Below the pieces are notes generated by a model, which was not told the origin of the DNA, made no database searches, and was given only the letters and a program-made list of their open reading frames with translations. Of a stretch of DNA of 40,915 nt, positions 10,948 to 19,202 are shown piece after piece. A program made the translations under genes and the position numbers. The stretch lies in NCBI RefSeq assembly GCF_002960625.1, contig NZ_POJH01000025.1:1-40915 (forward strand), given 5' to 3'. The stretch's first letter is position 1. Every line of letters begins with the position of its first letter. The stretch is from Streptococcus suis. GTDB taxonomy: Bacteria; Bacillota; Bacilli; Lactobacillales; Streptococcaceae.

Positions 10948-11451
10948 ATGCCACTAAGAGTAAAATTAACTGACCGTTTTCAAAAACGGTTGTCTGAATG
11001 GGCTCGAAAGCGCAAGCCATTTAAAAACAAACAGGAATTGGAAGATAAATTTGACCAGGCGCTTGAAACCTGGAAATCGTCTAAGACCAGAGAGCGAGCG
11101 GAGGCCTTGTTGTCTGATCAAGGGAAACTGGAACATTTTCTACAAGATATCGAGAAGAAATTGGCGCGACTTCCATTTGGCGGGGACAAGTTTTCAGCCA
11201 TTCCGGGGATGATTTCCATGGTTAGAAGCTATGTCAGGCGAGAATATACGACCTTACCAAAAGGAGCTATCTTAGCTACAATCGGTGCCTTAATCTACTT
11301 TTTCAGCCCTTTGGATGCCCTGCCTGATTTCCTATTCGGACCAGGTTTGCTGGATGATGCCTTTGTCCTTAATGCCTGCCTCAAATTAGTTAAGTCAGAT
11401 GTGGATGATTTCAGAAACTGGCAAGCAAGGCAGCGGAAGGCGGAAGAGTAG
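10948..11451 (+). CDS. DUF1232 (YkvA-like) membrane protein
   Basis: The protein has 167 residues. The basic, helical N-terminal half (about 1-80) looks cytoplasmic. The C-terminal half contains the DUF1232 signature YFFSPLDALPDF followed by GPGLLDD (117-137), a hydrophobic hairpin with conserved P-D residues. The biochemical role of the family is unknown. I chose the ATG at 10948 with GAGGTG six bases upstream; an earlier TTG at 10918 has no ribosome-binding site and would abut the fic stop. It sits between fic and parC, 32 bp after fic, in the same orientation. Whether it matters for topoisomerase function is not known. Confidence 0.85.
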   Translation: MPLRVKLTDRFQKRLSEWARKRKPFKNKQELEDKFDQALETWKSSKTRERAEALLSDQGKLEHFLQDIEKKLARLPFGGDKFSAIPGMISMVRSYVRREYTTLPKGAILATIGALIYFFSPLDALPDFLFGPGLLDDAFVLNACLKLVKSDVDDFRNWQARQRKAEE

Positions 11452-11491
11452 CTCTGCTATTTTACATAAAAAATAATAAAAGAAGAAAACT

Positions 11492-13945
11492 ATGAGCAAC
11501 ATTCAAAACATGTCCCTTGAGGACATCATGGGAGAGCGTTTTGGTCGCTACTCCAAATACATTATTCAGGAGCGGGCCTTGCCGGACATTCGTGACGGTC
11601 TCAAGCCCGTGCAACGTCGGATTCTTTATTCTATGAATAAGGATGGCAATACCTTTGACAAGGGTTACCGCAAGTCCGCCAAGTCAGTCGGGAATATTAT
11701 GGGGAATTTTCACCCGCACGGTGATTTCTCTATTTATGATGCCATGGTCCGCATGAGTCAGGACTGGAAAAACCGCGAGATTTTGGTGGAGATGCATGGA
11801 AACAACGGTTCCATGGACGGCGATCCGCCTGCGGCTATGCGTTACACCGAGGCTCGTCTCTCGGAAATGGCGAGCTATCTGTTGGCTGACATCGAGAAAA
11901 AGACGGTGCCATTTGCATGGAACTTTGACGATACGGAAAAAGAACCCACTGTGCTTCCAGCTGCCTTCCCTAATCTCTTGGTCAATGGAGCGACAGGGAT
12001 TTCAGCAGGGTATGCGACGGACATCCCTCCACATAATCTGGCAGAGGTCATCGATGCTGTTATTTATATGATTGACCATCCATCAGCTAAATTAGAAAAA
12101 TTGATGGAATTTTTACCTGGACCAGATTTTCCGACAGGAGCTATTGTCCAAGGGACTGACGAAATCAAAAAAGCCTATGAAACAGGCAAGGGTCGTGTTG
12201 TTGTTCGTAGTCGTTGTGACATTGAACCTTTAAAAGCAGGGAAAAAACAGATCGTCATTACCGAGATTCCTTACGAGGTTAACAAAGCTAATCTTGTTAA
12301 GAAAATCGATGATATTCGTCTGAATAACAAGGTCCCAGGAATTGCAGAAGTGCGTGATGAGTCAGACCGTACAGGGTTGCGCATTGCCATTGAACTGAAA
12401 AAAGAAAGTGATGAGCAAATCATTCTCAACTACCTCTATAAATACACTGATCTGCAAATCAATTACAACTTTAACATGGTGGCGATTGACAATTTCACAC
12501 CGCGTCAGGTTGGCTTGCAGAAGATTTTATCTAGCTATATCGCTCACCGCCGTGAGATTATCATTGCTCGTTCTAAGTTCGATAAAGAAAAGGCAGAAAA
12601 AAGGCTGCATATCGTAGAAGGGCTGATTCGTGTCTTATCTATTTTGGATGACGTTATTGCCCTTATCCGTGCTTCTGAAAACAAGGCTGACGCCAAGGAA
12701 AACTTGAAAATTAGCTATGATTTTAGTGAGGAACAGGCTGAGGCTATCGTAACCTTGCAACTCTACCGCTTGACCAATACCGACATTGTGACCTTGGAAA
12801 ATGAAGAAGCAGCCCTACGCGAGCAGATTCAGACCTTGGCAGCTATTATCGGCGATGAGCGAACCATGTTCAATCTCATGAAGAAGGAACTGCGTGAGGT
12901 TAAGAAGCAGTTTGGCAATCCTCGTTTGAGTGAATTGCAAGATCAGGCAGAAACGATTGAGATTGATACCGCCAGCTTGATTGTCGAGGAAGAAACCTTT
13001 GTCAGCGTAACCAAGGCAGGTTACATCAAACGGACAAGTCCGCGTTCTTTCGGTGCTTCAACGGTGGAAGAAGTCGGTAAGCGGGATGACGATCAGCTGA
13101 TTTTCTTGCAGAGTGCCAAGACAACCCAGCACCTCTTGCTCTTTACCAACCTTGGAAATGTCATCTACCGACCTGTCCATGAGTTGACAGATATTCGTTG
13201 GAAGGACATCGGAGAACACCTGAGCCAGACTCTCATGAACTTTGATACCAATGAAGAGATTATCTTCGCTGAATTGGTGGAAAATTTTGATGAGGGAACT
13301 TATTTCGCGGTGACCAAATACGGTCAAATCAAGCGTGTGGAGCGGAAGGAGTTCACGCCATGGCGGACTTACAAGTCCAAGTCAACCAAGTATGCCAAAC
13401 TCAAAGATGCCGAAGATGTGGTTATTACTGTATCGCCTGTGGTCTTGGACGACATTATGCTCATGACAGAAAAGGGCTACGCTCTGCGATTTAATATCGA
13501 AGAAGTGCCAATCATCGGTGCCAAGGCGGCCGGTGTCAAGGCGGTCAACCTCAAGGATGAGGATGTGGTGGCTGCGGCCTTTATCAGCAACACCAGCTCT
13601 GTCTATCTCCTTACTCAGCGTGGTAGTTTGAAGCGGATGGCGACGGAGGAAATCCCTGTGACCAGTCGTGCCAAGCGTGGTCTGCAGGTCCTTCGCGAGC
13701 TCAAGGCTAAGCCTCACCGTGTCTTTGCGGCGGGTCCAGTCTTGACGGACCAGGGGGATTTTGATCTCTTTAGTACAGCAAATGAAGATGAAACGACTAG
13801 TCAAGTTCTTCATGTCCAGTCCAAAACTGGTAAACTCTATGATGTTGATGTAACTCAGCTCAACCTGTCTGAGCGCACTAGCAACGGCAGTTTTATTTCA
13901 GACACCATTTCTGATGAGGAAGTGTTTAAGGCTTGGATTGATTAG
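11492..13945 (+). CDS. parC: DNA topoisomerase IV subunit A, ParC, with Phe79
   Basis: This is the DNA breakage-reunion subunit of topoisomerase IV, 817 residues. The catalytic Tyr118 is in AAMRYTEAR, after a winged-helix region. The C-terminal half holds repeated beta-pinwheel blades such as YIKRTSPRSFG. The quinolone-resistance-determining region reads HPHGDFSIYDAM: residue 79 is Phe (codon TTC, 11726-11728) where susceptible streptococci have Ser, while Asp83 is retained. S79F is an established first-step fluoroquinolone-resistance change in streptococci. The gene has the same orientation as parE, fic and the DUF1232 gene upstream, so co-transcription is likely. Confidence 0.98.
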   Translation: MSNIQNMSLEDIMGERFGRYSKYIIQERALPDIRDGLKPVQRRILYSMNKDGNTFDKGYRKSAKSVGNIMGNFHPHGDFSIYDAMVRMSQDWKNREILVEMHGNNGSMDGDPPAAMRYTEARLSEMASYLLADIEKKTVPFAWNFDDTEKEPTVLPAAFPNLLVNGATGISAGYATDIPPHNLAEVIDAVIYMIDHPSAKLEKLMEFLPGPDFPTGAIVQGTDEIKKAYETGKGRVVVRSRCDIEPLKAGKKQIVITEIPYEVNKANLVKKIDDIRLNNKVPGIAEVRDESDRTGLRIAIELKKESDEQIILNYLYKYTDLQINYNFNMVAIDNFTPRQVGLQKILSSYIAHRREIIIARSKFDKEKAEKRLHIVEGLIRVLSILDDVIALIRASENKADAKENLKISYDFSEEQAEAIVTLQLYRLTNTDIVTLENEEAALREQIQTLAAIIGDERTMFNLMKKELREVKKQFGNPRLSELQDQAETIEIDTASLIVEEETFVSVTKAGYIKRTSPRSFGASTVEEVGKRDDDQLIFLQSAKTTQHLLLFTNLGNVIYRPVHELTDIRWKDIGEHLSQTLMNFDTNEEIIFAELVENFDEGTYFAVTKYGQIKRVERKEFTPWRTYKSKSTKYAKLKDAEDVVITVSPVVLDDIMLMTEKGYALRFNIEEVPIIGAKAAGVKAVNLKDEDVVAAAFISNTSSVYLLTQRGSLKRMATEEIPVTSRAKRGLQVLRELKAKPHRVFAAGPVLTDQGDFDLFSTANEDETTSQVLHVQSKTGKLYDVDVTQLNLSERTSNGSFISDTISDEEVFKAWID

Positions 13946-13954
13946 GTATTTAGA

Positions 13955-14065
13955 ATGAAAAAGAAATTCCTTATTTTGTTCACTATCTTAGTATTGATAG
14001 TCCTTACCATGAAAGTCTTTCCTACCTTTGAGGAATGGCTGCACCAGCTGATTGGTTGGTACTAA
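13955..14065 (+). CDS. 36-residue single-pass membrane peptide downstream of parC
   Basis: A short frame starts with ATG nine bases after the parC stop and ends just before a strong terminator. It encodes Met-Lys-Lys-Lys, a hydrophobic stretch FLILFTILVLIVLT, and an amphipathic tail ending IGWY. The arrangement of positive charges, one transmembrane helix and an aromatic tail is typical of real small membrane proteins. The ribosome-binding site is weak, so translation may depend on coupling to parC. I do not recognise the family. It could be a chance frame, but its position as last member of the operon argues otherwise. Confidence 0.5.
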   Translation: MKKKFLILFTILVLIVLTMKVFPTFEEWLHQLIGWY

Positions 14066-14079
14066 CGGATATAGAACGA

Positions 14080-14101
14080 ACCCGCTCCGGCGGGTTTTTT
14101 C
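14080..14101 (+). terminator. Terminator of the parE-parC operon
   Basis: ACCCGC/GCGGGT stem (14080-14085 with 14090-14095), tetraloop TCCG, and a T tract to 14101. Confidence 0.93.
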
Positions 14102-14185
14102 TAATGTTGCAAAATATTCTGAATTTTTCTTGTGAATCACTTTCAAAAGTAGTAAAATAATAAAAAATACCTTTGGAGAAACTAT

Positions 14186-15208
14186 ATGACAGTAAACATC
14201 GACTGGGAAAACCTTGGTTTTGCCTATATGAAACTACCTTACCGTTTCATCGCTCATTTCAAAAACGGTCAGTGGTCAGAAGGGCAGTTGACTGAAGATG
14301 CAGAACTTCACATTTCAGAAAGCTCACCAGCCCTCCACTACGGACAGCAGGCCTTTGAAGGCCTCAAGGCCTATCGCACCAAGGAGGGAAAACTCCAACT
14401 CTTCCGTCCTGACCAGAACGCCGAGCGCCTACAACGCACAGCTGACCGCTTGCTCATGGAGCCTGTTCCGACTGAACTCTTCATCAAGGCTTGCAAAGAA
14501 GTCGTGAAAGCCAATGCAGACTACGTTCCTCCCTATGGAACTGGTGGTACCCTTTATCTACGCCCACTCCTCATCGGCGTCGGTGACATCATCGGCGTAA
14601 AACCTGCTGAGGAATATATTTTCACCGTTTTTGCCATGCCAGTTGGCAACTACTTCAAGGGCGGTCTTGCTCCGACCAACTTCCTCATTCAGGACAAGTA
14701 CGACCGTGCAGCACCTAACGGTACAGGGGCAGCCAAGGTCGGCGGTAATTATGCAGCATCGCTCTTACCGGGTCAGTATGCCAAAAAACAGGGCTTCTCA
14801 GACGTGATTTACCTGGACCCAGCCACCCACACCAAGATTGAAGAAGTAGGGTCTGCTAACTTCTTTGGGATTACAGCTGATAACGAGTTTGTCACACCGA
14901 TTTCACCATCCATCTTGCCGTCCATTACCAAGTATTCTCTCTTGTATTTGGCAAAGCATCGTCTGGGGATGAAGGCTGTGGAGCGTGAAGTCCTTGTCGA
15001 AGAATTAGACCAGTTTGTCGAAGCAGGTGCCTGCGGAACGGCAGCCGTTATCTCGCCAATCGGTGGTGTCCAGATTGCAGACAAACTCCATGTTTTCCAT
15101 AGCGAAACAGAAGCAGGACCTGTCACTCGTAAATTGTATGAAGAATTAACAGGCATCCAGTTTGGTGATATTGAAGCGCCAGAAGGATGGATTGTTGAGG
15201 TGGAATAA
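14186..15208 (+). CDS. ilvE: Branched-chain amino acid aminotransferase IlvE
   Basis: IlvE interconverts Leu, Ile and Val with their 2-oxo acids, using glutamate/2-oxoglutarate and pyridoxal phosphate. It has 340 residues, the length of the bacterial/eukaryotic BCAT-II type. The PLP lysine is in GAAKVGGNYAASL (about residue 184). The class IV signature EEVGSANFFGI and the glycine-rich GACGTAAV phosphate-binding segment follow. The start is preceded by TTTGGAGAAACTAT. The gene has its own terminators on both sides, so it is probably monocistronic. It marks the left border of the polysaccharide island. Confidence 0.97.
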   Translation: MTVNIDWENLGFAYMKLPYRFIAHFKNGQWSEGQLTEDAELHISESSPALHYGQQAFEGLKAYRTKEGKLQLFRPDQNAERLQRTADRLLMEPVPTELFIKACKEVVKANADYVPPYGTGGTLYLRPLLIGVGDIIGVKPAEEYIFTVFAMPVGNYFKGGLAPTNFLIQDKYDRAAPNGTGAAKVGGNYAASLLPGQYAKKQGFSDVIYLDPATHTKIEEVGSANFFGITADNEFVTPISPSILPSITKYSLLYLAKHRLGMKAVEREVLVEELDQFVEAGACGTAAVISPIGGVQIADKLHVFHSETEAGPVTRKLYEELTGIQFGDIEAPEGWIVEVE

Positions 15209-15214
15209 CATTTT

Positions 15215-15250
15215 CTCCTATTCAGTTAGAACTGGGTAGGAGTATTTTTA
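15215..15250 (+). terminator. Terminator of ilvE
   Basis: An 11-bp stem with two G-T wobbles (15215-15225 with 15232-15242) starts 7 bp past the stop and is followed by TATTTTTA. Confidence 0.8.
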
Positions 15251-15316
15251 TGCAATGCATCGAAAGGAATAATTTATAGATATACTGCTCTTTTGCACAC
15301 TTTTTAGCAATAAATT

Positions 15317-15325
15317 TGTTATAAT
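15317..15325 (+). promoter_or_regulatory. Extended -10 promoter of the polysaccharide operon
   Basis: TG-T-TATAAT at 15317-15325 is an extended -10 element. A TTGCAC at 15293-15298 is too far (21 bp) to be an ideal -35. A small GGAATA/TATTCC hairpin (15331-15348) lies in the leader before the wzd ribosome-binding site. Confidence 0.6.
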
Positions 15326-15373
15326 GGTAGGGAATAAAGATATATTCCTTACACTTAGAAAGGTAAAAGATGT

Positions 15374-16111
15374 ATGAATAAGAAATCAGATGACATTATG
15401 AATATTTTTGATTTGATCAAGCTATTTAAAAAGAATGCACTTATGATTGTCATTTGTGCCCTATTTGGTGGTCTTCTTATGGGCTTGTATGCAAATTTTG
15501 CAGTGAAACCTCAGTATGATTCAAGTGCTCAACTCTTAGTTGCCCAGGATCCGATTGATATTGGTAGTGGTAATACTTATGTACAGGCAGCAAACTCTAT
15601 CCGAACAAATTTGGAAATGATTCCCACCTATCGTGATATTCTCTATGGAGTGCCAGTCCTTGGAAAGGTATCGGAAACGTTTGATGGTAAATATTCGGCA
15701 GCAGAATTGAAAGAGCGTTTAAGCTTTGCTCAATCAGAAAACTCCCAGGCTTTTGTTGTGAAGCTCAGGATGGATGACGCAAAGGAAGCGCAAGCTGTTC
15801 TTGAAGAAATTACAACAGTTTTCAGTCAAACCTTGCAGGAAATTTATAGTCAAGGTTTTGGCAAGGTTGTGGTTCTCTCCCCAGCCTCTTACAATGGTAA
15901 CAAGGTGTCACCCAATATCATTAAAAATAGTATTTCAGGTGTGCTAGCAGGTGTCTTTCTCTCATTTGGATTCATTCTTACTAGAAATTTTTTTGACCGA
16001 ACTGTAAAAAATGATGCCTTGTTACAAAATCGTAACCTGACACTCTTGACCGAATTATATGATATGACTTCAAAAGAGATTAGTGACGCAAATTACAAAT
16101 CAAATTTATAA
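15374..16111 (+). CDS. wzd: Polysaccharide chain-length regulator Wzd (CpsC-like)
   Basis: This membrane adaptor activates the cognate BY-kinase Wze/CpsD and influences polymer length. It has 245 residues. A cytoplasmic N-terminus with a Wzz signature (MNIFDLIKLFKKN) leads into transmembrane helix 1 (about 22-43). An extracellular domain contains the VKPQYDSSAQLLV strand. Helix 2 (about 188-207) follows a SPNIIKNSISG segment. Length and two-helix topology match CpsC. The start is ATG 15374 with AGAAAGG upstream; the ATG at 15370 is out of frame and stops at once. It is the first gene of the operon. The usual upstream wzg and wzh are missing. Confidence 0.93.
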   Translation: MNKKSDDIMNIFDLIKLFKKNALMIVICALFGGLLMGLYANFAVKPQYDSSAQLLVAQDPIDIGSGNTYVQAANSIRTNLEMIPTYRDILYGVPVLGKVSETFDGKYSAAELKERLSFAQSENSQAFVVKLRMDDAKEAQAVLEEITTVFSQTLQEIYSQGFGKVVVLSPASYNGNKVSPNIIKNSISGVLAGVFLSFGFILTRNFFDRTVKNDALLQNRNLTLLTELYDMTSKEISDANYKSNL

Positions 16112-16132
16112 TACTAGAAAGTGATTCTACAA

Positions 16133-16852
16133 ATGTTTTTCGGAAGAAGAAAGAAACAAAAAAAATTAAATAAGCAACAATTGCAAGGGGCTCCGCTTTA
16201 TTCAGCGACCCAGCCAACCAGTTTGAATGCAGAGCAGATTCGAGTTCTTCGGACTAACTTAGAGTATGCACAGTTGAATGGTAAAATCAAATCAATCGGT
16301 ATTACCTCTTCTATACCGGGTGAAGGAAAATCTACTGTCTCAGCTAACTTAGCACATAGTCTTGCTGCAACTGGTAAAAGAGTTTTGATAGTAGATGCTG
16401 ATTTGCGAAAACCAACCGTCCATCGGACCTTTAAAGTCTCTAATCAACGAGGATTGACGGATCTTGTTATTGGAAAAGAGGGACGTTTTACACAAAACTT
16501 ACATTATCTTACGGACCTAGACTTGTATGTACTTCCTTCAGGCCCTATTCCACCAAATCCATCTGAACTCTTGCAGTCTGAAAATATGAGTAAATTGATG
16601 ACAGACTTGGCCAACTACTTTGATTTTGTTATCTATGATTTACCACCTGTTAATAGCGTGACGGATGCACAGATTATTTCCAGAAAAGTAGATGGAATGA
16701 TTTTAGTAGTTCGTCAAGGCTATGTCTTAAAGACCGAGCTTGAGAAAAGCTTACGGAATTTGAACAATGTTGAAGCAAAACTGATTGGTTATGTCATGAA
16801 TGATGTTGCAAAAGACCAGAAGGATTCTTACTATTATTATGAAAAAGATTAA
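16133..16852 (+). CDS. wze: Tyrosine autokinase Wze (CpsD-like, BY-kinase)
   Basis: This cytoplasmic autophosphorylating kinase works with Wzd to control polymer assembly. It has 239 residues: Walker A SSIPGEGKST (59-68), Walker A' VLIVDADLRKP (84-94), Walker B-like VIYDLPP (about 162), and a C-terminal tyrosine cluster YYYYEKD that is the autophosphorylation target. I prefer ATG 16133 over GTG 16121 because TAGAAAG sits about 12 nt before the ATG but directly against the GTG. In classical capsule loci a phosphatase, CpsB/Wzh, dephosphorylates it; none is encoded here, so it may share the phosphatase of another locus. Confidence 0.93.
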   Translation: MFFGRRKKQKKLNKQQLQGAPLYSATQPTSLNAEQIRVLRTNLEYAQLNGKIKSIGITSSIPGEGKSTVSANLAHSLAATGKRVLIVDADLRKPTVHRTFKVSNQRGLTDLVIGKEGRFTQNLHYLTDLDLYVLPSGPIPPNPSELLQSENMSKLMTDLANYFDFVIYDLPPVNSVTDAQIISRKVDGMILVVRQGYVLKTELEKSLRNLNNVEAKLIGYVMNDVAKDQKDSYYYYEKD

Positions 16853-17807
16853 TGGAAATCAAACAAGAAAACACGCATATTTAATTATGGTCCACCATAA
16901 TTTTAAACAATTATTATTTCTAATCTCTCTTTTAGATGATGTTAGAAATGATATTTATCTACATATTGATAAGAAAATTGACAAAGAAGCATACACATAT
17001 ATATATAACGAGATACAGAAGGCTACATTCAACTCAAAAATATATTTTGTAGACCGTATTGCTGTTTATTGGGGACATTATTCATTTATTGAGGCTGAAT
17101 ATTCTTTATTTAAAGCATCATCGAGTAATTATGAGTATTCCTATTACCACTTGATTTCAGGTGATGATTTGCCATTAGTATCTCAAGATGCTATCCATCA
17201 ATTTTTTAATCAGCATCCCAATAAGTTATTTTTAAAGAAAGCCGAGATCACACCTACTATATATGAGAGGGTAGCTTTCCCTTATATTTTTCCCCGTATA
17301 ACAGAAAGGACTTCAAAGTCATTATTTTTTAGGATATGTTATCGTATTTTTAGGAAACTTGAAAAATCCGTCTATAGAATTTTAAAAGTGGATTGCTTTA
17401 AAAAGTTTGGATTGGAGTTGGGAAAAGCTTCTAATTGGGTTTCAATTGATAATCGTATGGTAAAGATTATTCTTGAAAATGAGGAATTAGTAAAACAGAT
17501 ATTTGAGAAATCTTTTTGTGGAGATGAACTTTTTATTCCAACCTTAGTCAATCATTATGATTTGGTAGAAGATGTTTATTATTACGAGATAGTTCCAAAT
17601 GCCATGGGAGAATTTCAAGGGCACCTTAGATATATCAATTGGTGGGATGGAAATCCATACGTTTGGACAGATTCAGAAAAAGATAAGAGTGAATTATTGC
17701 TTGCGAAAAAAAATGGACATTTTTTCAGCAGAAAATTTGACTGTTCTAGATACCCTAAATCTGGTGAATTTGTATTAAAACTTATTGAGCAAGATAATTT
17801 TGACTAA
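16839..17807 (+). CDS. GT14-type glycosyltransferase (core-2/I-branching family)
   Basis: The protein has 322 residues and no transmembrane segment. It resembles the Branch family (GT14, beta-1,6-N-acetylglucosaminyl or xylosyl transferases): LIMVHHNFKQL near the N-terminus, IYLHIDKK, YYHLISGDDLPL, then WVSIDNR and FCGDELFIPTLV, in the family order. The linkage and sugar cannot be assigned. The start at 16839 overlaps the last 14 bases of wze, with AGAAGGA further upstream; translation is probably coupled. It has lower GC than wze, suggesting separate origin. It is followed by a 550-bp gap. Confidence 0.82.
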   Translation: MKKINGNQTRKHAYLIMVHHNFKQLLFLISLLDDVRNDIYLHIDKKIDKEAYTYIYNEIQKATFNSKIYFVDRIAVYWGHYSFIEAEYSLFKASSSNYEYSYYHLISGDDLPLVSQDAIHQFFNQHPNKLFLKKAEITPTIYERVAFPYIFPRITERTSKSLFFRICYRIFRKLEKSVYRILKVDCFKKFGLELGKASNWVSIDNRMVKIILENEELVKQIFEKSFCGDELFIPTLVNHYDLVEDVYYYEIVPNAMGEFQGHLRYINWWDGNPYVWTDSEKDKSELLLAKKNGHFFSRKFDCSRYPKSGEFVLKLIEQDNFD

Positions 17808-18357
17808 GAGTAAACATTTTCCGAACGAATTGGGATAAATGACAGAATAATCTCATCGATCTAGTCAGTGCTTGAAGTACTTTTTTTCTATGTTTTCTCT
17901 TACGATATCTCGCTTAGCAATAATATTTTTTGTTCGTCAGTAGTTCAAATACGTCTTAGACTTTTCGCGCTATCCTTTACTCTACAATGGGGGAGAACAG
18001 TACTTCGATAGTATCCATTTACGGTACAGTTAATTTTGTAACTCTTAGTCCGTCGCGCTACCTAAGGTACGCGACGAAAGTAATACAAAAAACTCCAAAG
18101 CTAATACAATATAGGTTTTAAAGCCGATTGTAGAGCGAATGGAGGAGAAAACATTTTAATGGATGACTTCTTCACGAGCATAAATTTAGTAAGTCTGTAT
18201 CACATGATATAGTCCTTGTTGCTGGATTGTAAAAGAGTATGAAGAATTTCGATTGGGATTATGGGACATTGTATGAACGATTCTGGAAATGGCTGATGTT
18301 AATTATTCAAATCTCAAATTTAAACCACCCGTTTAAGGAGTGGTTGTGATTCTATTT
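17808..18357. other. 550-bp non-coding, degenerate interval
   Basis: There is no convincing gene on either strand. Stops are frequent and the only frames with possible protein-like character are short. A 24-nt hairpin, GTCGCG(C)TACC/GGTACGCGAC, lies at 18052-18075. A second imperfect inverted repeat, AACCAC/GTGGTT, lies near 18325-18350. The interval separates the rightward first operon from a leftward broken gene, so it is probably debris from an insertion or recombination event. Confidence 0.5.
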
Positions 18358-18358
18358 A

Positions 18359-19056
18359 TTATCTATTTGAGAGAAAATGATTAAGAAGTCGTCCTAATTT
18401 ATAACTAGATGGCAATAGATATACCTTTATTATGTAGCGGTGATATGGCAAAGTTTTTTTATAAAAAGTAGATAGGTATGGATTCTTGAGGTAGTGCATT
18501 GAGCGAAGTAAACTTACGGCTTCAGAATAGGCTTTTTTGTCACCGATTTTAATGCTGTTTGCGGTCATTTGAAGTAAATCTTCAATCGCTTTGAAGGCAA
18601 AATATTCGGAATAATTTGGATTTCTTTTACCTAAGGTAATATTATTTAACATTGAATTTTGATTTACCTTAGGATTTGGTGTCGTACTGAGTGATCCGTT
18701 TCGCGAGCGATAAAAATAGAGTTGTTCAGGGACAGTGGAGATATGCTTGGCATGAATCATCAATTCAAAATAGATGCCTTCTTCCATCCCTGATAAAAAT
18801 CGAAAATGAATACGGTCTATTAAATTCCTGGATACAATGCGAGCAGTAGGATGTGTGTTTTGATAGATATCTTTCAATTCTGCTTTTCCGTAAACAGGTT
18901 TAACTGTTTTAAAATTTCTATGGAATGATCGGTTGAACAATCGTTCACTAGAATTAACTCAACATCTTTTAAACTTTGTTGGAGAATTGATTGGATGCAA
19001 TCTCCGATATATTTCTCTGTGTTATATACAGGTACAATGATTGAAACTTTAGGCAT
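18359..19056 (-). pseudogene. GT2 glycosyltransferase pseudogene with internal deletion
   Basis: On the minus strand the gene begins at 19056 with MPKVSIIVPVYNTEKYIGDC and continues through VNDCSTDHSIEILKQ, a normal GT2 start. The frame then ends at 18874. The other frame resumes with KPVYGKAELKDIYQNTHPTARI and runs to 18359. Aligned to the intact paralogue at 22024-22962, the join skips about residues 51-135 (about 85 residues, including the catalytic DxD and the RN motif) and changes frame near 18895-18905. The C-terminal half matches the paralogue well (IYQNTHPTARI against LYKNTQPTNKI). The product cannot be an active transferase. Confidence 0.85.
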
Positions 19057-19202
19057 ACATATATTCCTTTCTGTGTGAACTTATATCATAAAATTGCTAA
19101 GAAAACTGTTTTTGGAATTCTAATAATTTCCTAAGAGATGTGAAACATATCATTTGCTTAACAAAATTTAAGGTGAATTTATATAGTAAGGAGTATTGAC
19201 AT

